41,250 bases of DNA from Chryseobacterium kimseyorum (GTDB lineage Bacteria > Bacteroidota > Bacteroidia > Flavobacteriales > Weeksellaceae), in contig NZ_JAPDHW010000015.1 of the NCBI RefSeq assembly GCF_025971945.1, positions 42,900-84,149 on the forward strand, written 5' to 3'. The position numbers were made by a program, and so were the translations under genes. Shown one piece after another: positions 16,611 through 23,730 of this stretch; within the stretch, counting starts at the first letter, position 1, and every line of letters starts with the position of its first letter. A model generated the notes under the pieces. The model had not been told where the DNA came from. It saw nothing but the letters and a program-made list of their open reading frames with translations, and did not search any database.

Positions 16611-17495
16611 TCAATCTACATCATCCCAGAAATCGAAGTAATTGAACCACTGCAATGGATATTTTTTGATCATTGATTCAAGATTTTGGGTGTAGGAGTT
16701 GAGAAGTCCCTGAGCATCGCGTTTTTTAACCTGCTGAGCCACTCTTGCATATAAATGGTAATGCAGATTTTTTTCTTTCATCACATATACATAAACCACG
16801 GGAACGCCCAACCGTGAGGCTATGAGAAACGGACCGGCCGGAAATTTTGCACTTTTTCCGAGTAAGTCTGCTTCAAGAAATTTTGAACCTTCGAAATAAC
16901 GGTCGCCTGTGAAGCAAATGAGTTCGTTTTTTGACAATGCTTCGTTGATGTCAAAAATATGCGACATGTCATCTTTAACGTAGATGAATTTGATGTTGCT
17001 CTGCTTTACAGAAACACTTTCGAGGTATTCTTTGATGACCGTAACTTCCTGATCTGTGGTAACTAAATTGATCTGACAGTCAAAATCGATGTCGGCAAAA
17101 AAATGTTCGGCAATTTCGAAATTCCCGATGTGGGCACTGATGAGAACGCCGCCTTTTTTTTCGGCTAAAAGGTTTCTGAGGTTTTCAATTCCGTCGAATT
17201 CGTAGGTGTATTTTTCACGTAGGCCTGCTGAAATTGCGGTTTTGTCGATTAAGGTCTGACCGAATGTGAAGTAACTTTTATAAACGGAAACTTTCGATTT
17301 CCAAGAGCTGAAACTAAGGCGTTTTCTGAAGTAATGTGAAATGTAAAGATTGCTCTTTTTTTCGAACAGAAAATAGTATGAAGCCACAAAATAAAGCACA
17401 AAGTATGAACTGCGGATACCGATATTTCTAATGCACCAGACGAAGATTCTGTATCCTAAGATGGTGCCTTTAGACTTGCCTTTCCACTTGTTCAT
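16611..17495 (-). CDS. Lysophospholipid-acyltransferase-like (LpxL/HtrB type) protein
   Basis: This is a 294-residue membrane-associated acyltransferase of the LPLAT/lipid-A-acyltransferase family. The catalytic HX4E motif appears as ISAHIGNFEIAEH (His122, Glu127). Downstream are FTGDRYFEGSKFLEADLLGK (residues split around 200) and FPAGPFLIASRLGVPVVYVYV, typical of LpxL homologues. A hydrophobic stretch near residues 30-45 would seat it on the inner membrane. In aryl-polyene and flexirubin clusters an acyltransferase of this family is standard and probably uses an acyl-ACP donor, possibly moving the polyene acyl chain to a lipid-like acceptor. It is preceded by the second ACP gene and a repeat-rich 95-bp gap. 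Confidence 0.86.
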   Translation of the reverse strand: MNKWKGKSKGTILGYRIFVWCIRNIGIRSSYFVLYFVASYYFLFEKKSNLYISHYFRKRLSFSSWKSKVSVYKSYFTFGQTLIDKTAISAGLREKYTYEFDGIENLRNLLAEKKGGVLISAHIGNFEIAEHFFADIDFDCQINLVTTDQEVTVIKEYLESVSVKQSNIKFIYVKDDMSHIFDINEALSKNELICFTGDRYFEGSKFLEADLLGKSAKFPAGPFLIASRLGVPVVYVYVMKEKNLHYHLYARVAQQVKKRDAQGLLNSYTQNLESMIKKYPLQWFNYFDFWDDVD

Positions 17496-17509
17496 AATAC
17501 TAATTTAAC

Positions 17510-17597
17510 AATGTAGCAGTGTAACAATGTAACAATACCTTACAAATGGGTAAACTGATACATTGGTAGATTGTTACATTATTTTTATTGCTACATT
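17510..17597. repeat. Nested inverted repeat between second ACP and acyltransferase genes
   Basis: Two perfect nested stems occur: AATGTAGCA (17510-17518) with TGCTACATT (17589-17597), and AATGTAACAAT (17526-17536) with ATTGTTACATT (17570-17580). The outer stem enters the end of the ACP gene at 17591. The words match the repeat at 4362-4420 next to the other ACP gene. Confidence 0.72.
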
Positions 17598-17842
17598 TTT
17601 AAGGATATTTTATTTTCGATTGTCGAGTAGAAATCGTTGAAAGTGATGATGTCTTTGAAATCGGCTTCACCTAATTTCACACCAAAATTAGATTCGATGA
17701 CTACCACCAAATCAATATAATCTAAACTGTCTAAACCCAAAGTCTTCTTGAAGTGGGCATCATTGCTGATCTCATCGCCATCTACCTCAAACTCATTGAT
17801 TAAAAAATCATTAGCAATGGCAACAATTTTTTCTCTTTCCAT
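17591..17842 (-). CDS. Acyl carrier protein (second copy)
   Basis: This is an 83-residue ACP with the attachment motif GLDSLDYIDLVV, Ser39 being the phosphopantetheine site. The helices before and after have the normal spacing, and VVIESNFGVKLGEADF closes the domain. It differs clearly from the first copy (DSIDALE) and so probably serves another KS or another stage. It lies 6 bp after the third KS gene, in the same direction, and is likely its partner. Two distinct ACPs are usual in aryl-polyene clusters. Confidence 0.93.
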   Translation of the reverse strand: MEREKIVAIANDFLINEFEVDGDEISNDAHFKKTLGLDSLDYIDLVVVIESNFGVKLGEADFKDIITFNDFYSTIENKISLKM

Positions 17843-17848
17843 GTTTTT

Positions 17849-19069
17849 TTATTCAAATTTTTTAACGATCAATGCGGAATTGGTTCCCCCAAACCCGAAA
17901 GAATTCGACAAAAATACGTCAATTTTTTGATTTTTAGTTTCGGAGATTAAATTTATCCTTTTTGCATCCTCGTCAGGATTTTCCAGATTGATATTCGGAG
18001 CCACAAAACCGTTCTGCATCATCAGGATGGAGTAAATCACTTCACTCGCTCCTGCCATCCAGCATTCGTGACCGGTCATCGATTTGGTCGAGCTTACCGG
18101 CACTTCGCTTCCGAAAATTTCGTGAATGGCTTTTGCTTCGTTGGAGTCGCCGATTGGTGTTGAAGTCGCATGGGCATTAATGTAGTCGACATCTTTTACT
18201 TCCAGACCGGATTGTTTCAAAGCTCGGTTCATTGCCAAAGCAGGACCGTCGATATTTGGGGTAGAAATATGTCCGCCATTTGAAGAAAAGCCGTAACCAA
18301 CGATTTCCGCAATGATTTTGGCACCTCTTTTTTGTGCTGACTCTAAACTTTCCACAATTAAAGATGCTGCTCCACCACTTGGAATTAAGCCGTCTCTCCC
18401 TGAGTCGAAAGGCCTTGAAGCTTTGGTTGGTTCGTCTTCTCTCACTGAAAAAACGCCCAAACCATCGAAGCTCGCCATTGAATATTTATTGGTTTCCTGA
18501 GCACCGCCACAAACGATGATGTCCTGAAAACCGTTTTTGATCATCATATACGCCAATCCCAAAGAATGAGAACCGCTTGCACAGGCCGCGCTGATGGTTA
18601 AATTGATTCCTCTTAATTTAAAAATAGTAGAAAGATTCATCGTCACCGTAGAGTTCATCGACTTAAAAATCGCTCCTGAACCCATCAAAGTGGTATCTTT
18701 TTTCTCTCTTGCGATGTCGATTGATTCTACGACTGCTTTAGAAACGCTGTCGTTTCCGTATAAAATTCCGACTTCGTTTTGGTCTAAGAAGTCCTGATCG
18801 ATATTGGCCTGTTGTAAAGCATCGAGTGTTGCAACGTAGGCATACTCACTCTCTTCGCCCATGCTGACACGCTGGCGTCGGTTGAGATGATTTTTAAGAT
18901 CGGGCTTGGGAACCACGCCGCTAAGACCTGATCTGAAGCCAAACTCTTTTCTCTCATCCACTAAAACAATTCCGGATTTACCTTGATACAGGGATTCTTT
19001 CACTTCTTCCAAAGAAGTTCCGATGCAAGAATAAATTCCCATTCCGGTAATGACTACCCTATTTTCCAT
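17849..19069 (-). CDS. Beta-ketoacyl-ACP synthase (KS, third copy)
   Basis: This 406-residue enzyme is a full-length FabF-type KS with Cys163 in SAACASGSHSLG, His300 in NAHATSTPIGD, Lys329 and His334 in KSMTGHECWMAGASE, and the SFGFGGTNS C-terminal loop. Length and motifs are closest to FabF/FabB-type enzymes of the three KS in the window. It stands between the FabG-type reductase (51 bp upstream) and the second ACP (6 bp downstream), an operon block typical of aryl-polyene clusters. It may prime or extend the chain on the second ACP. Confidence 0.93.
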   Translation of the reverse strand: MENRVVITGMGIYSCIGTSLEEVKESLYQGKSGIVLVDERKEFGFRSGLSGVVPKPDLKNHLNRRQRVSMGEESEYAYVATLDALQQANIDQDFLDQNEVGILYGNDSVSKAVVESIDIAREKKDTTLMGSGAIFKSMNSTVTMNLSTIFKLRGINLTISAACASGSHSLGLAYMMIKNGFQDIIVCGGAQETNKYSMASFDGLGVFSVREDEPTKASRPFDSGRDGLIPSGGAASLIVESLESAQKRGAKIIAEIVGYGFSSNGGHISTPNIDGPALAMNRALKQSGLEVKDVDYINAHATSTPIGDSNEAKAIHEIFGSEVPVSSTKSMTGHECWMAGASEVIYSILMMQNGFVAPNINLENPDEDAKRINLISETKNQKIDVFLSNSFGFGGTNSALIVKKFE

Positions 19070-19120
19070 TCTACAAATTCAAGATTTAAAATTCAAAATT
19101 TAAAATTGCAACTGTAAATT

Positions 19121-19852
19121 TTATGAATAAATTCCTCCGTTAATATTAATAATTTCTCCTGTGATGTAGGAAGATTTTTTCGAAGCTAAAAATGCAACCA
19201 AATCTGCCACTTCTTCCGCTTCACCAAATCGGTTGGCTGGAATCATCGCTTTCAGTTCGTCTTCATTGAAATCCTGCGTCATATCGGTTTTGATGAAACC
19301 TGGAGCGACTGCATTCACGGTGATATTTCTTTTCGCAACTTCCTGAGCAAGAGCTTTTGTCACTCCGACCAAAGCGCCTTTTGCCGCTGAATAATTGGTT
19401 TGTCCGGCCGTTCCTTTTACTCCCGAAACGGAAACCATATTGATAATTCTGCCGTATTTGTTTCTCAATAATTTCTGAATGAAGAAATTGGTCACGTTGT
19501 AAAAACCATTTAAACTCGTGTTAATCACCGAGTTCCAGTCTTCACTTGGCATCCACATGAATAATCCATCTCGAGTAATTCCTGCATTATTGATGATGAC
19601 CTCAACAATAGATTTTGGATTGTTTTCCTGCCATTCGTTTAAAACTTTCTGAGTTTCCTCAGCATTTCCTACATCGAATTTAAGAATTTCTCCTGTAGAA
19701 CCCAACTCTTCAACTTTGGCTAAAGTTTCCTTTGCTGCAGCTTCATTTGAAGTGTAGTTGATGAGAATATGATAATTTTTTTCTTCTGCCAGTTTTATAC
19801 AGATTGCTCTTCCGATACCCCGGGAACCACCTGTTATGATTGCACATTTCAT
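19121..19852 (-). CDS. fabG: 3-oxoacyl-ACP reductase (FabG-like SDR)
   Basis: This 243-residue classical short-chain dehydrogenase has the NADPH-binding motif TGGSRGIGRAI (residues 8-18), NNAG (88-91), catalytic Ser141, and the YxxxK pair Tyr154/Lys158 in NYSAAKG. The C-terminus YITGEIININGG is the usual FabG end. It should reduce the 3-keto group after each condensation to a 3-hydroxyacyl-ACP for the dehydratase. It precedes the third KS in the same direction. The gene is a cluster-specific paralogue by context; a housekeeping fabG is expected elsewhere. Confidence 0.92.
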   Translation of the reverse strand: MKCAIITGGSRGIGRAICIKLAEEKNYHILINYTSNEAAAKETLAKVEELGSTGEILKFDVGNAEETQKVLNEWQENNPKSIVEVIINNAGITRDGLFMWMPSEDWNSVINTSLNGFYNVTNFFIQKLLRNKYGRIINMVSVSGVKGTAGQTNYSAAKGALVGVTKALAQEVAKRNITVNAVAPGFIKTDMTQDFNEDELKAMIPANRFGEAEEVADLVAFLASKKSSYITGEIININGGIYS

Positions 19853-20158
19853 GTATATGTCTTAGTTTGTGAATAATTTACAATAGGTTTCCGCCTATTT
19901 TATTAAATCGTCCCTTTGGAAATTTAGAAATGTTATCTGTAATTTTTTTCCGTGGGGTTTATTTGATATTGAACCCCTTCAGGGTTCTGATTTTATTACC
20001 GATTTCGTTTCCATAGGTTTGCACCTATGGTTATTTAAATTGAACCCTTTCAGGGTTCTGAATCGTTAACGATTAGTTCCAAAGGTTTCCACCTACGGCT
20101 ACTGATATTGAACCCTTCGGGTTCGCAGTTTTCAATATTTAATTTGTGCGGATGGTCT
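19853..20158. other. Intergenic region between the lyase and FabG genes
   Basis: This 306-bp gap holds a hairpin-repeat array (19882-20124) and no credible ORF. It lies downstream of the lyase and upstream of fabG. It could lower read-through between them or hold a separate promoter close to 19853; no clear TAnnTTTG box was seen on the minus strand. Confidence 0.65.
19882..20124 (+). repeat. Array of modular hairpin repeats
   Basis: Three GAACCC/GGGTTC hairpins begin at 19971, 20042 and 20110, spaced 71 and 68 bp. Between them are hairpins CCATAGGT/ACCTATGG (20011-20030) and a weaker one near 20080-20097. AATAGG/CCTATT at 19882-19899 begins the array. A 14-bp perfect palindrome AATCGTTAACGATT is at 20061-20074. 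The module matches the array at 12.8-13.0 kb read on the other strand. Confidence 0.75.
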
Positions 20159-21676
20159 CTATTTTTTAAGATAATCTTTTACCTTTTGCAAATATGGATA
20201 CATCACCATATCATCTGAAAATGCAGGAATCAATTGTCTGATATCATCGTACAGTTCTTTCGTTTTCGATGAAACTTTATCCTGATAGCCACAATATTCA
20301 ATTGCCTGTACAACAGTTATCGCTTCGATCGCCAACACTTCAAAAGCGTTTTCAATCACCTTTCTGCAAATCACCGCAGCATTCGTTCCCATGCTTACAA
20401 TATCCTGATTGTCATTATTATTAGGAATACTGTGAACATACATTGGGTTCGACAGCATCTGGCTTTCCGCCGTTGTTGAAGTCGCCGTGAACTGAACGCC
20501 CTGCATCCCGAAATTGAAACCTAATTTACCTAAATTTACAAAAGGCGGCAAGATTTCGTTGATTTTTGAATTTAAAAGGTAATTCAGCTGTCTTTCTGCC
20601 AACATCGTCAGTTTTGTAACAACTATTTTAAGCTTATCCATTTCCAGAGAAATGTAATCTCCGTGGAAGTTTCCGCCATGGTAAACGTGTTGATCTGCTA
20701 CGTTGATGATCGGGTTGTCGTTTGCGGAGTTGATTTCGTTTTCTAAAACTTTCTCTGTAAATTCCAATGTATCTAAGACAGGTCCAAGAATTTGCGGAAT
20801 ACATCTCAAAGAATAATATTCCTGCACTTTCTCCTTAAAAACCTTTTCCTGCTCCTCAAAATGAGTGTATAAGTGGTCAGCTCTTTTTCTGATCAATTTA
20901 CTGTCAGACAAATGAGCACGCATTTTTTCTGCAATTTTCTGCTGTCCGGCATGAAGTTTCGTTCCATTCAATACTTCTGAAAAATGATCATCGTAAGCCT
21001 GAACAATTTCGTTGATTGCACAGGATAATTTTAATGAAATTTCAGTTAACTGATTGGCTTTGTAAGCATTTACAATACCAATTCCAGACATCACGGAAGT
21101 TCCGTTCATTAAAGCTAAACCTTCGCGAATTTCAACCTGAATCGGTTCTAAACTTTCAATTTCAAAAACATCTTTGGTTGATTTTCTTTCGCCTTTATAA
21201 AAAACTTCGCCTTCACCAATTAATACTAAAGCTAAGTGCGCCAGCTGAACCAAATCACCGCTTGCTCCTACTCCGCCGTGTTCAAAAATCAACGGTGTAA
21301 TATCTCTGTTAATTAATTCTTTAAGCAAATTTACAACAGATTCGTGAACACCAGAATTCCCTAGTGACAAAGTGTTCAATCTTGCCAACATACAGGCTTT
21401 CACCTCATCTGCAGGAAGCGGATTTCCGATACCTGAAGAGTGACTTCTGATTAAATTATACTGCAACTGATGCGTATCTTCATCACTGATTTTGAATTGT
21501 GCCATCGGCCCAAAACCGGTATTCACACCATAAATTACTTTATTTTTTGAAAATTCTTTAAGAAAAGAGAAACTTTCATTCACTCTCTGGAGAAGTGATG
21601 GATCTAATTCTATGCTTTCGTTTTCAATTATAATTCTCTGAAAATCTCTCAGTTCTAAAAAGTTATTTATTTTCAT
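20159..21676 (-). CDS. Tyrosine ammonia-lyase (aromatic amino acid lyase)
   Basis: This 505-residue MIO enzyme has the Ala138-Ser139-Gly140 triad in GGVGASGDLVQLAHLALVL that cyclises to the electrophilic cofactor, the catalytic Tyr49 in VIYGVNTGFGP, and SANDNPI and ESQMLSNPM segments. The ATG at 21676 is preferred to an upstream TTG. From memory, the protein is very similar along its whole length to the Flavobacterium johnsoniae tyrosine ammonia-lyase, including YNLIRSHSSG at the selectivity loop. Histidine ammonia-lyase has SH at the same place, so that residue alone does not decide the substrate; the cluster does. It converts tyrosine to p-coumarate, the aryl starter of flexirubin. It is the first gene of the minus arm. 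Confidence 0.92.
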   Translation of the reverse strand: MKINNFLELRDFQRIIIENESIELDPSLLQRVNESFSFLKEFSKNKVIYGVNTGFGPMAQFKISDEDTHQLQYNLIRSHSSGIGNPLPADEVKACMLARLNTLSLGNSGVHESVVNLLKELINRDITPLIFEHGGVGASGDLVQLAHLALVLIGEGEVFYKGERKSTKDVFEIESLEPIQVEIREGLALMNGTSVMSGIGIVNAYKANQLTEISLKLSCAINEIVQAYDDHFSEVLNGTKLHAGQQKIAEKMRAHLSDSKLIRKRADHLYTHFEEQEKVFKEKVQEYYSLRCIPQILGPVLDTLEFTEKVLENEINSANDNPIINVADQHVYHGGNFHGDYISLEMDKLKIVVTKLTMLAERQLNYLLNSKINEILPPFVNLGKLGFNFGMQGVQFTATSTTAESQMLSNPMYVHSIPNNNDNQDIVSMGTNAAVICRKVIENAFEVLAIEAITVVQAIEYCGYQDKVSSKTKELYDDIRQLIPAFSDDMVMYPYLQKVKDYLKK

Positions 21677-21700
21677 CAATTAAAAGTAATAGATATAATT

Positions 21701-21732
21701 TTGTAAAATATAATTAATTGTCACTAATTTTG
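21701..21732 (+). promoter_or_regulatory. Bacteroidetes-type promoter for the halogenase-like gene
   Basis: TTG (21701-21703) and TAATTTTG (21725-21732) fit the TTG/TAnnTTTG pattern with a 21-base spacer. The expected transcript start is about 20 bases before ATG 21760. The same 83-bp gap must also hold the promoter of the divergent lyase gene. Confidence 0.6.
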
Positions 21733-21759
21733 CGCAAAGATAAAAGTTTTATTAAACAA

Positions 21760-23004
21760 ATGGACAAAGAAATTGTTGATGTTTTAGTAATTGGAGCTGG
21801 GCCTTCCGGATGCGTATCTTCTGCTTATCTGAAGAAGAATGGGATCAATGTGAAGGTGGTCGAAAAGACAAAATTTCCGCGGCTTGTGGTGGGTGAAAGC
21901 CTTATTCCACGGGTGATGGATCATTTTGACGAGGCCGGATTGTTTCCTGCACTCGACAAAATGGGCTTCGAAAAAAAACTAGGCGCACGTTTTATGCGTG
22001 GCAATGAAGTCTGCATCTTTGATTTCAGCAACAAATTCGGAGAAGGCTGGGACTGGACCTGGCAGGTCCCGAGAGCTGATTTCGACAATACTTTGGCTCA
22101 GGAAATCATCAAAAAAGGTGTTGATCTTGAATTTGAAACCGAAGTAATTGGGATTGAATTTAACGGAACTGATTCTATCACCACCGTAAAGAACAAAGAC
22201 GGAAAAACGAAAGAAATCCATGCAAAATTTGTGATTGATTCCAGCGGTTACGGAAGAGTTTTACCAAGACTTTTAGATTTAGAAAAACCTTCAAAACTAT
22301 CTCCGCACTCAGCGATTTTTGCTCACGTGGAAGACATCAACAGAGAAGAAGGCGAAGAAGGAACTTTGATTTCTTTTGATATTATTGAAACTGAAGTCTG
22401 GCTTTGGGTGATTCCTTTTTCCAATGGAAATACGAGTGTAGGAATTGTCGGACCCACTGAATATATTGACAGATTATCTGAAAACGGCGATGCTGCGGAG
22501 GCGTTGAGAAAAGCAATTTCACTATCAGATTATTATGTTAAACGTTTCGGAGATGTAGAATTTTTATTTGAACCGAGACATTTGAAAGATTACTCATGTT
22601 CGGTTAAAAAATTATTTGGAGACGGATTTGCGTTGACGGGTAATGCGTCAGAATTTTTAGATCCAGTTTTCTCCTCAGGAATGGCATTTGCCACAGAAGG
22701 CGGAATGACGGCGGCAAAATTGGCAATCCGTCAGCTAAACGGTGAAAAGGTAGATTGGCAGACAGAATTTGCAGATTACATTTTATACGGCGTCAACGTT
22801 TTTACAACGTACGTGAAAGAATGGTACACCGGAAATCTTCAGGAATTATTTTTCCACCAACCTGAAAATCCTGATGTGAAAAGGAAAATCTGCGCAGTTC
22901 TCGCCGGATATGTTTGGAATAAGAAAAATACTTTTGTGAGGATACATGACACAGCGGTTGTCAACTTAGCCAATTTTATTAAAACAGAAAAAGAAAAAGC
23001 ATAA
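21760..23004 (+). CDS. Flavin-dependent halogenase-like oxidoreductase
   Basis: This is a 414-residue FAD protein. The ATG at 21760 (MDKEIVDVLVIGAG) is preferred to an in-frame non-ATG start upstream, which would overlap the promoter. The FAD motif GAGPSG is at 12-17 and VGESLIPRV at 44-52. The two halogenase hallmarks are present: a KxGA motif with Lys73 where the catalytic Lys of tryptophan-halogenase relatives lies, and WxWxIP as WLWVIP at 214-219. Many flexirubins carry a ring chlorine, so this gene is a good candidate for that step. Relatives without halogenase activity (monooxygenases or reductases) share the fold, so activity is inferred. It is divergent from the lyase gene. Confidence 0.82.
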   Translation: MDKEIVDVLVIGAGPSGCVSSAYLKKNGINVKVVEKTKFPRLVVGESLIPRVMDHFDEAGLFPALDKMGFEKKLGARFMRGNEVCIFDFSNKFGEGWDWTWQVPRADFDNTLAQEIIKKGVDLEFETEVIGIEFNGTDSITTVKNKDGKTKEIHAKFVIDSSGYGRVLPRLLDLEKPSKLSPHSAIFAHVEDINREEGEEGTLISFDIIETEVWLWVIPFSNGNTSVGIVGPTEYIDRLSENGDAAEALRKAISLSDYYVKRFGDVEFLFEPRHLKDYSCSVKKLFGDGFALTGNASEFLDPVFSSGMAFATEGGMTAAKLAIRQLNGEKVDWQTEFADYILYGVNVFTTYVKEWYTGNLQELFFHQPENPDVKRKICAVLAGYVWNKKNTFVRIHDTAVVNLANFIKTEKEKA

Positions 23005-23036
23005 CAAAACGGTCTGAAAATTTTCAGACCGTTTTG
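23005..23036. terminator. Perfect bidirectional terminator
   Basis: A 32-bp perfect palindrome CAAAACGGTCTGAAAA / TTTTCAGACCGTTTTG lies between two convergent stop codons (23002-23004 and 23039-23041). It is followed by a T-run on the plus strand and ends in T-rich arms on both strands. Confidence 0.9.
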
Positions 23037-23038
23037 TT

Positions 23039-23635
23039 TTATTTTAAAGCTTTCTTCAGTTCTTTTCCGAACTCTTTTCCCGTTTTTTCGTAGGCTGCGG
23101 AAATTCTTCCGTACTCCATTCCGTAATCAACTTTGCTACCAGTACCTTCAATTTTATCACTTTTTAATGTTGCTAAAACATTTGAAGGATTTGCAGTTTC
23201 CACGATTGTAATTTCTGCAGACAGTTTTCCGGGTTGCGTGACGAAACCTTGCCATCCGGCATACATCCATTTTGGATGAATGATTAATGTGTATTTTGTT
23301 TCAACGTTTTGGCTGAATTTTATTTTCTTTGATTTATTTAAACCTTCAATAAATTTTTCCGTCCAAATAGTTTCTACATGCTGTTCCCAAGTATCAATCC
23401 AGGTTTTCCATGCAGCTTCACCTTTTTTGGCCACTGTTTCTTTATGTCTTCTGTCCAGATATTCAGTTTCTGTAAAATTTTCAGCCTGAAAAAGAGGACT
23501 CCCGTAATTACGTTCAACATTCACTTCGGTCTGACCTTTCAGAAAACTCAGGTTTCCCGATTCGATCGTTAATTTATCTTGAGCGAGAATTGTCGTGCTC
23601 AATGCAACGAACAGAAAGAAAAATATTTTTTTCAT
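23039..23635 (-). CDS. Exported protein of unknown function
   Basis: This 198-residue protein has a signal peptide (MKKIFFFLFVALSTTILAQ). The mature part has alternating strand-like segments (TKYTLIIHPKWMYAGWQGF, KLSAEITIVETANPSNVLATL in short runs) and a Trp-rich region AWKTWIDTWEQHVETIW. I do not recognise the family. It converges on the halogenase-like gene with a shared terminator and is transcribed toward it, away from the ligase gene, with a 95-bp gap to that gene. A link to the pigment pathway is only positional. Confidence 0.7.
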   Translation of the reverse strand: MKKIFFFLFVALSTTILAQDKLTIESGNLSFLKGQTEVNVERNYGSPLFQAENFTETEYLDRRHKETVAKKGEAAWKTWIDTWEQHVETIWTEKFIEGLNKSKKIKFSQNVETKYTLIIHPKWMYAGWQGFVTQPGKLSAEITIVETANPSNVLATLKSDKIEGTGSKVDYGMEYGRISAAYEKTGKEFGKELKKALK

Positions 23636-23730
23636 AATTTAAAATTAAGATCGCAAATATAATATGTGAAAAGAAAATTCACTTTAAACAAACGATACTA
23701 TTTCCAACTTATTTGAATAACATTTAAAAT

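Noticed and set aside
19882..20124. Possible CRISPR array
   Set aside because: The repeated units are short hairpins with 68-71 bp period, the repeats are not identical, and no cas genes are near.
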